From assembly GCA_021234155.1 (NCBI GenBank), contig JAJEKV010000006.1:15018902-15082901 (forward strand): a stretch of DNA of 64,000 bases. The letters run 5' to 3'. The translations under genes and the position numbers were made by a program. Below are positions 11,612 to 25,010 of the stretch, piece after piece. The stretch comes from Isoetes taiwanensis (taxonomy: Eukaryota; Streptophyta; Lycopodiopsida; Isoetales; Isoetaceae). Numbering within the stretch: the first letter of the stretch is position 1; each line of letters starts with the position of its first letter. The notes under the pieces are model-generated. The model searched no databases and was not told the DNA's origin. It saw nothing but the letters and a program-made list of their open reading frames with translations.

Positions 11612-13383
11612 TCTCTTATATATATACAATTATTTGATGGGTCCTATGGGGGGTTGAATGTGGGTAGAGATTAATCCTATCCGTCTAATTTTTGAGGTGG
11701 CACTTAAATGGCCCTTGGATTTGATGGGGGGCATGCATGGGCCATGCATGGGCCATGCACCCCATCCATGAACCGTTGATCGGGCACGTGTGAAATCTTG
11801 GCCCTTGATTTTTTAAAGGGAAGATGCAAGGAAGGTCCCTTAAAAGGTGCTTTTTGGTGCAGTCAATCTTAACCGTTGGATCAAAAGGGGGAGGAAAAAT
11901 CCTAACCATTAAATTTTTTATTAAATTGCAATTTCTTTATTAAAAGAGGTGAGGTGGCACCCTTATTTAATAAAAAGGTAATGAGGTGGCATCAACATTA
12001 ATAGGTGGACTTTCTAGGAAGCTTCTTTTTTATAATCGACTTCAAAGGCCGATAAACTTGCGATGAGGGGTTTGGATGAAGGTGAGACCCACACCATTGG
12101 ATTCTCTCTCTCCGAGAACTTTCCAATGAGTGGTGCTTTGGCATCGCTCCCTCATGCAGTTGGAGCTAATGTGATCGAATACTAAGTTTCTTTTTGGAAA
12201 CTTAGAATTTTACGTAATCTATCTAATTTAAAAGAATCTAGGGAATCTCCATAGGATTTTAGAGAATTTAAAGGAAGCTCAAGAGAATCTTTGGGAATCT
12301 ATGAGAATCGCAAGGGAATCTTTGAGATTCTATATGAATCTTTATGAAACCTTTGAGAATGTAGAAGAATCTTCATAGAATCTAAGGGAATCTAGGAGAA
12401 TCTACATAGAAATATGAGAAATCTAGAGGAATCTTGAGATGATCTTTAGGAGGCTAGGGGAACCCCAACAAAATTAGGGAATTTATGGGAATCTCAAGAG
12501 AATCATAGAGAATCTAGTAGGATCGAAGTGCATCTTCATAAAATCTTTGAGAATCCTTGAAAATCAGAGAATCTAAGGGAATCTACATAGAATCTAAGGG
12601 AATCTATATAGAATCTAACAAAATTTAGGAGAATCCACATAGAATTTTGGAGACTCTAGAGGTTTCTTGTGATAAGTTCGAAAATCTAGAGGGATCTTTA
12701 TAGAATCTTAAGAATCTAGGGAAGCTTTGTGGAATCTTAAGGAATCTTTCATTAATAAGTGTGTTTAGTAGGGGAATCTCGATAGAATCTAAGAGAATCT
12801 ATATAGAATCTTGGAAAATCTGGGATAATCTTGGAGAATCTAGTTGAATCTTAAGAGAATCTTAAGTAATTTATGGGATTAAGAGTATTTAAGAGAATCT
12901 TCCTTAAATCTTTGAGAATCTAGGATATTTTTTCCTGAATCTTCAAGAATCTAAGTGAACCTTTATAGAATCTTCATTGAATGGCTCAGAATCTAAGCGC
13001 ATCTTCATAAAATCTTTGAGAATCTAGGGGAATCTTGATGGAATTTTCAAGATTCTAGGGGAATCTCTATAGAATCTAACAAAATCTAGGAGAATCTACA
13101 TAGAATTCTAAAGAATTTAGAGGATCCTTGTGATAACGTTTGAAATCTCGAGGAATCTTTGTAGAATCCTAAGAATCTAAGGGAATCTTAGGGAATCTTT
13201 TACACTAAGTGTGTTTTTCTAGGGGAATCTTGATAGAACCTAAAGGAATCTAAGAGAATTTATATAGAATCTTAAGAAATGTAGAGAAAATTTGGGATAA
13301 TCTTTGAGAATCTAGGGGAATCTTAAGAGAATCTTAAGTTTGGATGGCTCAAAATTTGTGTACTCCCTTATAGTACACTCACT

Positions 13384-13385
<2 letters not shown>
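11612..13385 (+). mobile_element. Helitron-like element, 1.77 kb, minisatellite-filled
   Basis: The left end after A is TCTCTTATATATATACAATT. The right end is AGTACACTCACTTG, followed by T. The 5' module (to about 12010) has TAGAGATTAATCCTATCCGTC-like sequence, GAGGTGGCAC blocks and a GCATGCATGGGCCATG stretch. A hairpin lies close to the 3' end: arms GTGTACT (13358-13364) and AGTACAC (13372-13378), a 7-nt loop, then 7 nt to the end. This is the position and size usual for Helitron 3' hairpins. The interior is almost entirely the GAATCT minisatellite. No coding sequence. Confidence 0.65.
12170..13345. repeat. Degenerate GAATCT minisatellite
   Basis: About 1.2 kb is built from variants of GAATCT joined by short spacers (for example AGGGAATCTACATAGAATCT). 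Larger blocks recur, such as AGTGTGTTT at about 12759 and 13207 with similar flanks, suggesting a higher-order repeat near 450 bp. It is highly degenerate, so it is probably old. It fills the inside of one TA-bounded element. Confidence 0.85.

Positions 13386-13417
<32 letters not shown>
13386..13417. repeat. (TA)n tract between two 3' ends
   Basis: Flanked on both sides by the CTTG-type end in opposite orientation (ACTTG on the left, CAAGT on the right), making a large imperfect palindrome. This is where element polarity flips. Confidence 0.95.
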
Positions 13418-13419
<2 letters not shown>

Positions 13420-16400
13420 AGTATGTGTACTATAAGGGGTGTACGGAGACGAATGTACGTACGTGAGTTTCTATAAGATTTTTAAGTTTATCAGCATTCC
13501 ATTAAGACTATCCAATATTTTGAAAATATTCTATAAGATTCTTCGAGAGTTTCTAGAGATATATTAACATTCCCCAAGCTACTGGAGTATTCCTTAAGAT
13601 TATTCAAAAAATCATTGCAAAGCACACCCTTCCTTGAGATCCCCTACAAAACAATGCCAAAATACGTCCTGCACGTTTCAAGTTTCTAGTAATGCAGAAC
13701 CTCAACCTCAAGGGCTAAGACCTTTTTACTACCAACTATCAAGGGAGCACATGGCGAACGAAGTTATTGGCAGTATTGTCGCCAAATTTTCAAATTATTC
13801 TGCACGTTGTAGTATTGTCACCAAATTCTCAAAATATCGTGAAAGTGAAATTTGAGCTTAAATAGAGTATCTAAAATTGAGTGTCAAAAATTAAGTTCAA
13901 AGAAGTCAATATAATAGTGGAAGTTGGATCGATCAACAATGCCATATAGATTTATATAATTGTCTACTAGTCATTTAACAATCTACAACAAGTAATCATT
14001 GGTAAATCCCAAAATTCTATTTGCTTACATCGAATATCATAATCCACTAATTTATTGCTATCACATCGAATTTTTTTTGTTGCCTAAAATACTTCGTTAC
14101 GGCGCCCTTTCTAATTAAAGGACCTAAAGGACCTAAAGGACAGGTCCAAACATGGATCAGACTGCCAATGCTTTCATATTCTCAACCTCCACTTCGAAAA
14201 GCTTACTTTTTAATCTTTCTCAATATAGAGCTAGTTCTAAAGTTGTCCTAAGCCCAGCCCTGGCCAGCCTCCCCAGTTTACTTAACATTTGAGCTTATTA
14301 TCACCTCACAAAGCACCAAGCTCAATATCCACATGCTACTTGGGAAATCATGTGCCAATTCCAACTCTTCCCGTAATCCAACTGGCACAAACCCACAGAA
14401 TGCCTATGGTGATGGAAAGAATGGAAAGAAGCTGATGTTAATATTTGGCATAAACAGATGGACAACCTCCTCAAGCTATGCCACTAGAGCTATGCCGGGA
14501 AAGCAAGTAATCAAGAAACCCAAATGGGCAAGATCTCCCACATGAAATTCAGATATAATCGCATTTTGCCGCAAACAAATCCAGAGCAGCAACTTGGAAT
14601 TTACCATTCGAGCAAAGCATATTGCCACGAAAAAAATCGTAGCGACCATGAAAGCCGTTGGAGCAACACTTATGCTTTCTTGCTACAACATCTTTCATAA
14701 AAAGTGTCAGTAGTTTCAGATTGCAATGGAAAAACAAATAGTGCAACATTCTATTACTTGTCCTTTTGATGAAAAACTGTTGCCATCGCCTGCAAATAGA
14801 TTGTGGGAATTGACAGGTCATAAGTGTGGAGCACGTGGGACACAAAAAGATGGAATGACATGCCACCACATTAAAGCATCGACTTAGCAAGCATCCACAC
14901 TGTTTTCAAGTTATAGTTGACAAAGCTTGCGTCGTTAATATTGGAAGTTGACAATGCCAGCTATGATTTTTTACTCGCATATTGTTTCAAAATTGCAAAA
15001 TTAGATTTTCATTGTTATTTAGACTATAGCAAATATTGCATTACTAAATAAAATAGAACAAATCATAAACTACCATTACCCCTGGGTTTCGGGCTTGCGA
15101 GTTGTTGCAACTGATGCTATAAAATCAGAGATAGGGGCCTTGGTGTTTTTATAAGCTTTATACATGTTTTATTATAATAAGATAACACAAAAAAGCACAT
15201 TTGAAAGTGCACCAATTGGAATCCAGTGACACTAAATTCCAAAATCCACAAGCTTCACAAACAACAGTAATGTAGACATGGCATTGCAGACTATTACTGA
15301 GCCGCAAAATGTAACTCTCCTACACAGGTTTCTATTTCTAATTCAATACTTTGCATTGACAATCTTGCAAGGCATTCACCAAAAATAGTAAATCAGCATC
15401 CTGTAGTCAATCAAGCCACCTTTTGCAATGTAGTATCTGAGACTTGCAATGGCTTTTGATTTTCCATATAATGATGCTCTAGCAAGTTCAAATCAACTCT
15501 GCGTGTCAAATTGCGAGAGGAACTACATCTTGCGAGATGAACTTGTGGAGAGGAATATTGTATTGAATTGCTTTCCTGGCCAAATTTTACCTTGATTTGG
15601 TATGCTTCGTTTTTGCAGTTCCTTGTTTCACGAGCGTACAATGGTTCAACATCCTCATACCACAATGACATAGTCAAATATACAATTATAACTCAACAAA
15701 CAAATTGGATTGGAGCAATCAAACAGAAAGGAACAACATTTGATGATTATAAGACTATAGGCCAGGTTGTAAAGGAGGTATAGCTTTCTTTCTATAAAAG
15801 CAATGTTTGACGTGTATGCAAAGAACATGAGTTGTTCATTGAGTCTTTTCCATTAAACAACATGAATAAGTTCTGGTAAATTTGAGGTAGCTTAAGGTAT
15901 AACAAACTAAATATTGTCCCTTAATGCACTAAATTTTATGTCAAGCTCCATAACAGGAAGCAACTTCGTAATCGCGAGTAATGATAGCCCTCATATGGGC
16001 TTCATATCTCTGTCAATCACAAAGATTCTAGATATATACAAAGGAAGCATGTTTTCCAGGCCTCAACTTGTAATATCCAGTTCAAGCTATCGAGTGTACA
16101 TTATCAAACACAATTGGGCTTGGATGAAGTCAACAGGGAGTTTGATCTCTCTCGCCTATGACCCATGAACCACTCTTCTCAAAATATAAAAAATCTTCTT
16201 ACATTAAGCCCTTCGGGCAAAGGAAATCTTCGTTATGTACCAATAAACATCTCTCAAAAAGTCGTCTAATAAAGGCATCTTATGCATCAATAAGGAACTT
16301 CCAAAATACCGCCTAAATGTAAGGTTTCTTTCATAACGTAAAAATAGATAAACCGCATCAGAGATGATTAGGGTCACCCATTTAATCGTAAAAACAATTA

Positions 16401-19400
16401 AGAAAAAATGTACTATATTTGCGCATGTGGGTGCCCGACAAGCATCTAGTAATTTTGAACCAATTACCATGTTCCAAATAGATACAAATTTCAAACCATG
16501 AAATAAGAACCCAAGCATCCGGCAATTTCAACCAATTACCATTGTGCGATTAAGCCATTCTTAAAGAATCGGTGTTCATGGTCTTCCAAAACAATTCCAT
16601 AACCCCGCAATCCCAAATCCATTGGTCCGTTATTGCATTGAACCAGCCTTTTATTTTATCAAAAGGTGGTTGCATTGTCATTCATTGATTACCTTGCATT
16701 AAAATGTCATATGTTCAAAGGTCGCTTTTTTTCAAAGATTACCCCGCAAAATAAAGAAATGAGAGGCTCGGATAAAAAATTTAATCAGAAAAGAAATGCA
16801 GAGTTATATTAGATACGCTTCCTTCAACTATCACGATATTAAAGTTTTAAAGCCTTCAAAAATCTTTAGTTGATCCGGTCGAACAAAAAATCGGATCCAT
16901 TTTGCATCCATCGAAGTCTTTCACATCATGAGTCCGGTACTAAAACATTTTGGATATTTGATTAGAATATTTAGATATCTAAAGCTTTGAAAGCCCGCAA
17001 AACATGATGAGGAAACCAACCACCCTATAAAAGCTGAGTCCAACTCATCAGAAACGAATAGCACAACATGCCTAAGCATTTAAAAGATGCCAAAACAATA
17101 GCGCAAAAACATCCGCCTTTTTTATTGGTCAAGGTTACAATAGAAAGATTGCCGATTTATCGTGGATTTCTTAATTTCATTATCCGCACTTAAGAACATG
17201 GAGCGGCTGAAAGAACCATTAAAATAATCAAAGAGATGCAGACGCCTTATTCTAGAGCAGAGCGTAAAAGGGATACGACCTTAAAGGTTTAGTTTTGAAT
17301 CAATCACACTTCCAGCTCCAAGAATAGCCTGAAAATTGTAACTCTTCAAGCTTCCGGGCAAGCAAAATAAAACAACTCTACACACCGCGGTAATCAAACA
17401 CGTAAATTCCTCGAGTTTGGCATTCTCGCCGGCAATCTTGGCGCAAGACTCCAAATAACCTAGTCATACAAATCAAACTGTTCCTCGCAAATAGGCAACG
17501 ATGAATAATCAAAGATGTGCATTACACAATCAAGACACAACAAACAAAAACATGGTTTTACTCTAAATCCGAAGATCTACAAAGACTTTGTGAAGCCCTA
17601 TAGAGAGATGCCTTTTGTATAGGCTCTCTCGAGCTTTAAACCGCTACAAATGTTCCCTGAAATGTGAATCCAGGGATATGATCTTCAATTGGCCACAAAA
17701 CTCTATTTGTACTCAGAATGTTGAGCCCTTAAAGCAAAACATCAATATGGACATGCAATGTATAAAACGGAAAGCCCAAATTGTTCCCCATGTTTTAAAA
17801 AATGGCTATGATATTCTTATCGGAATGCCCGCATGATCTATATCTTTGAGTTACCCATTGATGGATTTCCTATAACTTGCAAAAGATTCATTCTCCATGT
17901 GATAGGCACCATTCATAATGTCCAACAAGAAGGTATGTAAAATGTGAAGGCTCTGAGCACGTACTTTTTTGCCTCATTCGCCACATAAACAACTCGCTAG
18001 AGAAGTTTACCATATGACCCAGTTCTTCTACATGGTTCTTGTATAAGTATCAATTAGTGCAGGTCAAGACTAAATCACCATCAGTCCTTCAATACGCCTA
18101 TAGTTGAGTGGATCATCCGCCCAATTAGCTCAACATTTTCTCGCATTATGATTAGGACCTCATTTCGGGGCTTTTACTTTGCTATACTTGAGGTAGCTAA
18201 AACCATAATTATCATCTCAATAACAGTCTCTCACATACATTGCCCTTGGCTACCAAACCATGAGAATGGTGGGACGTAATTCAAAAACAAAGGAAGTGAA
18301 TTGCTAAGGGCGTAAAACCAATATTCAAAATATTACTTGTGCAATTATTATTTAGACATGGATGCTATGCGTCCTTGCATTTGTAAGCAGAATTGTACCG
18401 TTGTTTCGCCAATGGCAAAGGAATATTGACCGAACTCAACCCATCTTTCAAAACCCGCAAATAAAAATCCACACAAGATAAATACATGCTTGTTCGACAA
18501 GAATCTAAACTCTAAGACCCATAAACACAACCTGCAGCTACCAAAACCCCAACTGCCTTCCTCGAGAGGTGGTTATAAACCTATTCATCAAGGATGGTGT
18601 AAACTCCGTGAGGTGCAAGCGAACTCGCACACAAAGCCCGTGAGCTAAATCCCTCTCGATTCTCACGCCAAACTTGAGCAAAAAGAACGAAGTCAAATTT
18701 GGAGCAAAATTGTTGATAGCCATATCCATCTGCAACCAATTCAGAACAATCTCGGAACTGGGCTTCACAAAATTCTTAAGCAAAACACCAGCATTGAGCC
18801 TTCATGCATGAGAGGATAAAAAAAGATAATGCTTAGGCAAGTTAAATGCAAAAGGAGTCAGAAAAGCGGCTATCATGGTTCAATGGTCACTGGCTTCATA
18901 TTCCCACCCCTTCCAATGCTTGCAAACAATATCTGATGGTGATAAACAGCTAGTATATATTTATTCGTTATCTAAAATTCGAGACATTGATTTTAGTCAT
19001 TCCTTAATATGTAAGACTATTAAAAAAAAAATACTCACGTCTGAACCATGCCCATTCCCAATGCCTCTCCCTCTTCCACGTCGCTATAATTCATTGGAAC
19101 TGTTTCACCTCCATTAACCTGCATACACATTGCACAATCATGAAAAGGTTTAAAAGGAATAAGGGATGAATATGCCTATCCAACAGCTCTCGTTGCCCGG
19201 AGTCACCCCCCGTGTGAATATGCACCCAAACAAAAGGGGGTTTAAGGGGGAATTTAATTTTAAACATGTCTAATGTAATGGTTTGTGTTAATTAATGTTC
19301 ATAGTAGTTATGTTAGTTTGTTTGGGCATCACAATTGTGAAATCCTTCTTTAAAGCCACATCTACCAATCTGTGGGCTGCCATAACTAAATGCCTGATAG

Positions 19401-21119
19401 AGGAGCAGATCGGCCCCTGCTATTTGGACTCAAGTTGAACGGTGGATGAGAATCCCAACAAAAAAAAAAGGAAATGGAGTTCTTACGAGAAAGAGGGTGG
19501 ATCTTCAATATGCCATAGCCATTACGGAGTATTACAGAGCAGATGGACGAGCAAAAAGGTTCCTGCAAGGCAAAAAAAACAAGCCATTGAAGACATGAAC
19601 AATGCAAATATTACAGTGTATCGCAGGCTCAAAGAAAGAGATGCCTGCATGCCTCTGGTCATTGCCTAACAGCGAGGCTTGGCCGTTAAAAGGAAGCTTC
19701 GCCATGGTTTCTAGATTGCATGTGCGGCGCTTTGCAAGTTTTTGCATGATGCAGCATATGGCAAAATACCGTTTTGTCCTACCCATGAAAAGCAAATCTA
19801 AGAAGCGGTTGGTATCAGCAAATCCCATCTATATCATAGCACTATTTTGAGTCAAAGCACAGATGTTGCTTTTCCAAGCACATGAATCATATGAACATGG
19901 CGTAATCGAAAGCGGCTTCTTGCAATTCCGCTTAGATGCGACAACACTAAGGCTATCGTCCAAATCTACATAAGCCCAATTTTTGTTTTTCACTACTCAG
20001 CTTTTTCTAAGTTGTTTCTTTTTTTATCCGCATTACGATGTCTTCAACAAAGCCAAGATTTCTTTCAAACACAAGCCTTATAGGGTCATACATGTCATTT
20101 CCTAGAGAAAGTTCCAAGTTCTTTTAAGCAATCAAGTAGTCAACACTACCAGAGCCGAGGTCGAAATTCAAAGGAATGCATGCAAGATTTTCATTTAATT
20201 CTTTTGACCCTAGGATTGTTAGAACATGCAACATCCTAGGCATCTGCATTTTCGAATGTTTTTTAGAGACCTGGTTTAGCAAACAGGCTGCTAAAAATTA
20301 TTTCCTAGTGGTTCAAAAATTCTCACTAAGAGCTTTAGAACATACGGTAAAAAAAATACACCTCACCATGAAGGCAAGTTCCCAAAAAGTTTTCTACAAT
20401 ATAGATAACGTCTTATGAATATAATTAAAGTAAGATACAATAAACTTGCAACATCTTGACCCAAAATCAAACCCCTATTCCAATTTCCAAAACCCTAACC
20501 TTGGGCCAGGATCGTGCTCCTCGGCTAAACCTTCTGGAAATTGTGGCAACCGTTTTGCCACGTCTTACAACTTTGTAACAACGTTACGACAGGTCTGCAC
20601 GTCTCCGTTATATTTTAACCAACACAAGCCAAAAATGTCCAGAAATATCTCGCCATAAAAACGAAACCGCCAGATCTTTGTAGCACGACAAGCTCAATTC
20701 CCACCTTAACAGGACACATACAACCATATAACCATGCTACTCAAAAACACATACAAAAGAATTTATTCATAGCAGTAGCCGTCCACACAAGTCACATGCT
20801 GCCGCATAACAAAACAGATATACAAATTATCAAATAGATTCCTTTCAAGAAATGAGCCGACATCATAGAAACTCTTATGGCCATAAAACACAGCAGAATC
20901 TAGAGGATACTGGAGACCTTAGAAAAAATAAAGAGTTCTCTGAACCTTCTCTACTAAGCAGTGCAAGAGGAAGAAGTGATTCCGTGTAACTAATGTAATC
21001 GTGTTGTCATTCATTACATGCTTGCCTTGAAAGGCATACAATCAGTCTTTAATATGGAACCTGTCACTGCACATTCATAATAAGATGTTCTTAGGTCATG
21101 TGCATGAAGCTCTGCATCA

Positions 21120-21374
21120 TCAAGCCTCTGCATCATCAAGCATGCCAGCCTCATCACCTTTCACCTGGTCTTCTCCTGTAACAAGCAAGTCCATAGTAGT
21201 GGAAGTTCATAAGAGTATAAATAAGTCAAAGGAACAAAACATACCTCCATCCTCCTGCAGATCAGAGGTCCACAAAGTTAAGTTGTTCCTGAGAAGCTGC
21301 ATAATCAATGTGCTATCCTTGTAGGATTCTTCGTTCAATGCATCAAGCTCTGCAATAGCTTCATCAAACGCTTG
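21120..21374 (-). pseudogene. 14-3-3 protein, C-terminal two exons only
   Basis: Minus-strand exon 21374-21245 encodes [40 protein letters not shown] and EDG, the hallmark last helices of 14-3-3 proteins, which bind phosphoserine/threonine peptides. A 69-bp GT-AG intron (21244-21176) follows. Exon 21175-21120 then gives EDQVKGDEAGMLDDAEA and stop TGA, a typical variable tail. The splice joins in phase. The upstream acceptor is TTGCAG before CAA GCG, at a point where plant 14-3-3 genes often have an intron. No upstream 14-3-3 exons were found up to the DGK exon 1.2 kb away, so the N-terminal helices and most groove residues are missing. The open frame is intact. It may be spliced into chimeric transcripts. 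Confidence 0.85.
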
Positions 21375-22525
21375 CTGCAAGCCCTACATAAACGTTCATA
21401 TATTGCATGTTAGTTACAACTTTTAAGATTATGCTTCTTCAAAAATGCAAGATAAACTCTGAAAGCATAGCCTCGAGTTGCTATGGCAGTCCGACAGCAT
21501 CATGCAGAACGGCCTTCTCATACATGGCTCTGCTATATGATTTGCCAAGAATAGAGCAACAAAGACATGATTTAACAACGGATTTATATGGGTGAATGAG
21601 TCTTGCTACAGTGAAGGGAAGAAGCGAAATTGAAAATAGAATAAAAAACGACAAAACTAAAACTGAAATAAGAACGTCAAAACTAGTACGGAACTAACAG
21701 AAAAATGGCAAAACATACAAAAACCTAGGAAGGAAGGAATAATGAGCAAGTTGTCCCATAGCAATGAGCAAGTATTTAGAATGATTTCTACACAAATTCA
21801 GTACACCATGCACACTTGACATATACAACATGAACATGGCCAAAATACTCATAACTTTACCAAGCTTGGAGATGCGAACAGTTCTATGATTGGTCAACAC
21901 AACCAGCTACTGTTTGCTTACTCTTTTTCTACACTAGGAAAGAAGGGGCAGAGAAAAAGATTACCTCAAGGATGTACATCCCAAGCAAAACTACGCTCAA
22001 GAAGAAAAAATATTCGGTCTCAAGTGAAAAGGGAACATTGAAGTAACAACAAACAAACACCTGATATTCATTCAGCATGCAAAAACGATGTAATAGAACA
22101 ACAGGCTTTGATCAGGGACTAGAACTAAAATATCAAGATTAGATGCAGAATCAACAATAAGCTTTGTAAGCTTTAATTTTTCTTTCTCTCTTTCTAGGAG
22201 GCTGCAAATGCGCCTATAGCTGTACATGATTGCTGTATAAATGGTCTCATAGACCCAAGTGGTCTCTCGTATATGTTATAATAATCTTTCTTTCTTGCCA
22301 ACTTGCACTTCCATCAAAATGCTTAGCTGAATAGTCAAATATCTCAAATTACAGTTTTTAGCGACAATTTGAGACATCTTAGTGTGTTCAGATCAATCTT
22401 TTGAATCGATTGGAAAATACTGGTACAGCAAACGTTTGAGACATCTAAACATGTATGATGTCTTGTCACTTCAAAGTACTTCTAATTTTAACAATCAAAA
22501 CCTTATTTTTCTATATAATGAATAC

Positions 22526-22741
22526 CTGAACAGGATTCAGCAACATATTGAATCTTCGGCATAGACTGGCTCCATGTTGGGCTCCACTTTTACGGTTGAT
22601 AAAGACTAGCAATGGCCTTGCATCATTTGGCACATTGACCAGAACATATCTACGTTTGTTGGAAAGCCTCTTCATGGCACTAGCTGTCTTTGGATCATTC
22701 ATATCTAAAACATATTCTACTTTTCTGATGTGCTCTTGCAG
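22526..22741 (-). pseudogene. Diacylglycerol kinase, single catalytic-domain exon
   Basis: A stop-free 72-codon minus-strand exon runs from an AG at 22742 to a GT donor (CAG then GTATTC). It encodes [20 protein letters not shown] and [20 protein letters not shown], matching the start of the plant DGK catalytic domain (pattern PLLVF-x-N-x-KSG-x-x-x-G, then LLNPVQV). DGKs phosphorylate diacylglycerol to phosphatidic acid. The nucleotide-binding GGDGT motif would be on the next exon, which I do not see downstream. The upstream C1 domains are also absent. Only one exon of a multi-exon gene is present, on the same strand as the 14-3-3 and PATROL1-like pieces, so it is best read as a captured fragment. 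Confidence 0.8.
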
Positions 22742-23393
22742 CTATCATTGTCAGAAGTAGTGCCACATTGCTTCAAATCGTCATGCACCAATCACCTGCT
22801 CCATTAATTGAAGATGTAACTTCGTATACCGCCTCTCCGAATCAAGCTCGCCTTCCCTTTCTCCTCCTGCTAGTTTATCTAGCAAACTTAAAGTACTATA
22901 AACAAAAGCATAGGACTGCAGATTACAACCTGCGAGTACGCCCTCCATGCTCCATGCAGTTAGAATTTTCTCAAAGCTTTAACAACAACCAAGGCCCAGT
23001 GGATGAATCCAGAAGTGAAAATAAGTACCAGCATTAGGGCATTTCCAAAGCCAACCATAACTGCAATGAAATATATCGGGCCTTGCGGATGGATGCGGCA
23101 GATAATATATTGCAATGATGACAATATCTAAAGTGCATACCTAGCATTATCTGTGCATCCTCCAGTTATCTTACAATGGGCCGTTCGCACAGAAAAAACA
23201 GAAAAAAACAATGACTTCAAGCTCCAATGCTGAACTGCATAAAAGGTAGCACAATTCAATAACCAGTCGAACAGATTGATTTATCGGAGCATCCAAATTT
23301 GACTAAATACGACCTCACAATATGCCAAATCCAATGAAAGGCACTAATGCTTCTGCCTATACTCTGCAAATATCTAAAGTCATCATTTTATTT

Positions 23394-23696
23394 GGTTTTG
23401 TGCCTTTAGAATGCATCTGCTCAAACCATTCAATAGCCAAATCCAGCACGGAATCTATGATCAGCGTATCTTAAAGATCATAATAGTTAATCTAATTCCC
23501 TAATATCTACCATATTGATTCTACTACGTAAAACATCCTGAGGAAAATTCGGCTATCAAGATCAATTAAGAGAATGCACTCACGTAGGGAACTCTTGGAA
23601 CTCCACCTTCACAGAAAAGCGAGCATCCTAAGAAAAGCAAGCATCCTAAGTAAGTTCCTGGGTTGATGGCTACATATCCATAGTCAGGTCTTGCAT
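23394..23696. repeat. Tandem duplication, copy 1 (303 bp)
   Basis: The stretch starting GGTTTTGTGCCTTTAGAATG and ending AGGTCTTGCAT is repeated directly after itself. Copy 1 holds 27 bp that copy 2 lacks (near 23424-23450). The two are otherwise nearly identical. Confidence 0.93.
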
Positions 23697-23973
23697 GGTT
23701 TTGTGCCTTTAGAATGCATCTGCACGGAATCTATGATCAGCGTATCTTAAAGATCATGATAGTTAATCTAATTCCCTAATATCTACCATATTGGATTCTA
23801 CTACAGAAACATCCTGAGGAAAATTCGGCTATCAAGATCAATTAAGAGAATGCACTCACGTAGGGAACTCTTGGAACTCCACCTTCACAGAAAAGCGAGC
23901 ATCCTAAGAAAAGCAAGCATCCTAAGTAAGTTCCTGGGTTGATGGCTACATATCCATAGTCAGGTCTTGCATG
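23697..23973. repeat. Tandem duplication, copy 2 (277 bp)
   Basis: Second copy of the 23394-23696 unit. On the minus strand each copy holds a possible exon end, CCCTAC followed by GTGAGT, a strong donor pattern. Each copy also carries an internal short direct repeat (GCATCCTAAG twice). Confidence 0.93.
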
Positions 23974-24158
23974 ATACAGCTCCATAATCAATAAGTACCT
24001 TCATATCTTTACACAAAACGCAAACATTATCTGATTGCATGTCCCAGCCATCATCCAACGTGATGACAATCTTGACGTACTCTATTAATCTATATTTTAA
24101 TTTTGGTAATAATACCTCATCTAGAAGAATGTGATCTTTTGCCACCGCAACTTCTTTG
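23960..24158 (-). pseudogene. Unrecognised captured exon
   Basis: Behind a pyrimidine-rich stretch ending CTTCAG, the minus strand reads KEVAVAKDHILLDEVLLPKL and continues open for about 65 residues (including YVKIVITLDDGWDMQSDNV) to a stop. A GTACTT at about codon 53 is a possible donor. I cannot match it to a family. The composition looks like real coding sequence. It sits 0.3 kb downstream of the PATROL1-like fragment on the same strand but does not resemble that protein. Confidence 0.4.
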
Positions 24159-24438
24159 CTGAAGAAAATTTACAACAACAAAGGGAACAGAAGCAAATGT
24201 TCCGCTCATATTCCAACAATGTTCAGCATCTTGCTCTATAAGGGCTGCCGATACACCAATTGCACCTTATACATTTAATAGGAAATATTTCAGTAAATCA
24301 AAAAACAAAATAATGCATCATGAATGTCCATGCACTACCTAATATACCAGCTATTTACCAGCTTAAGGGCTTGCAAGAAAAACATTTAATCACTTAATTG
24401 ATATTGGAGAATGCTACAACAAGCTACACAATGATCTG

Positions 24439-25010
24439 TCACCCTTGGACATGATATATGAGCTGCAATTCGTCCCAACTTTCGGCATCTGCATCTCCTT
24501 GCCGTTTGGCTGGACATGGATGGCATTGATTCCATATAGGCCTATATTTTTCTTCCTCGTCTTTTGCTAAGGTGGCAATTTCTTCTGCCAACCTTGAGCT
24601 AAAAGGTTCATGCCCATTGGAATGTTCACTGTGCAGATGTTCTACCACCTGAAACATAACACATCAAAGTTTAGTTCCTAGTTTTGATCAATCAAAATTT
24701 ACCAAAACATCAAAGAAAAAGAGATTACCTGGAAAACAGAGAACTCATTGATGATTGAATATAGACACCTATCATATAAGTGTAGGTGAAATACTGTACG
24801 TGTAGAGAGAAGGAAATCTCTATTCAGATAGGGATCTTTTGCCTTGATAAACTTGTCAACTTCCTTCATTTCGTTTTCTGCAGCTTTCAATAGAGATACC
24901 TCTGTTTGTCCTGTGGCTATGAACTGACGAAACAGCACCCATGCAAAGCATGTGTGGTGTAAGGTCAGCTCAATTCCAACAATCCTCCACGTCTTCTTCA
25001 TCAAATCCAT
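24439..25010 (-). pseudogene. Plant unc-13 homolog (PATROL1/DUF810) fragment, two exons
   Basis: Exon 25010-24729 encodes DLMKKTWRIVGIELTLHHTC, then FAWVLFRQFIATGQTEVSLL. This matches the MUN-type region of plant DUF810 proteins (ELMKKTW...N.CF.WVLF.QYV.T.Q.E.DLL). PATROL1 tethers H+-ATPase vesicles in guard cells. An 80-bp GT-AG intron (24728-24649) joins in phase to exon 24648-24439, which reads SSRLAEEIATLAKDEEEKYR, P, I, W, aligning with the family's LAKD...E...F.PI...WHP stretch. After CHPCP the sequence leaves the family and stops, and the long C-terminal half is missing. Upstream of the first Met there is an in-frame stop and no match. The fragment is about 160 residues from a family of roughly 1000. 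It is truncated at both ends, consistent with capture. Confidence 0.75.
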
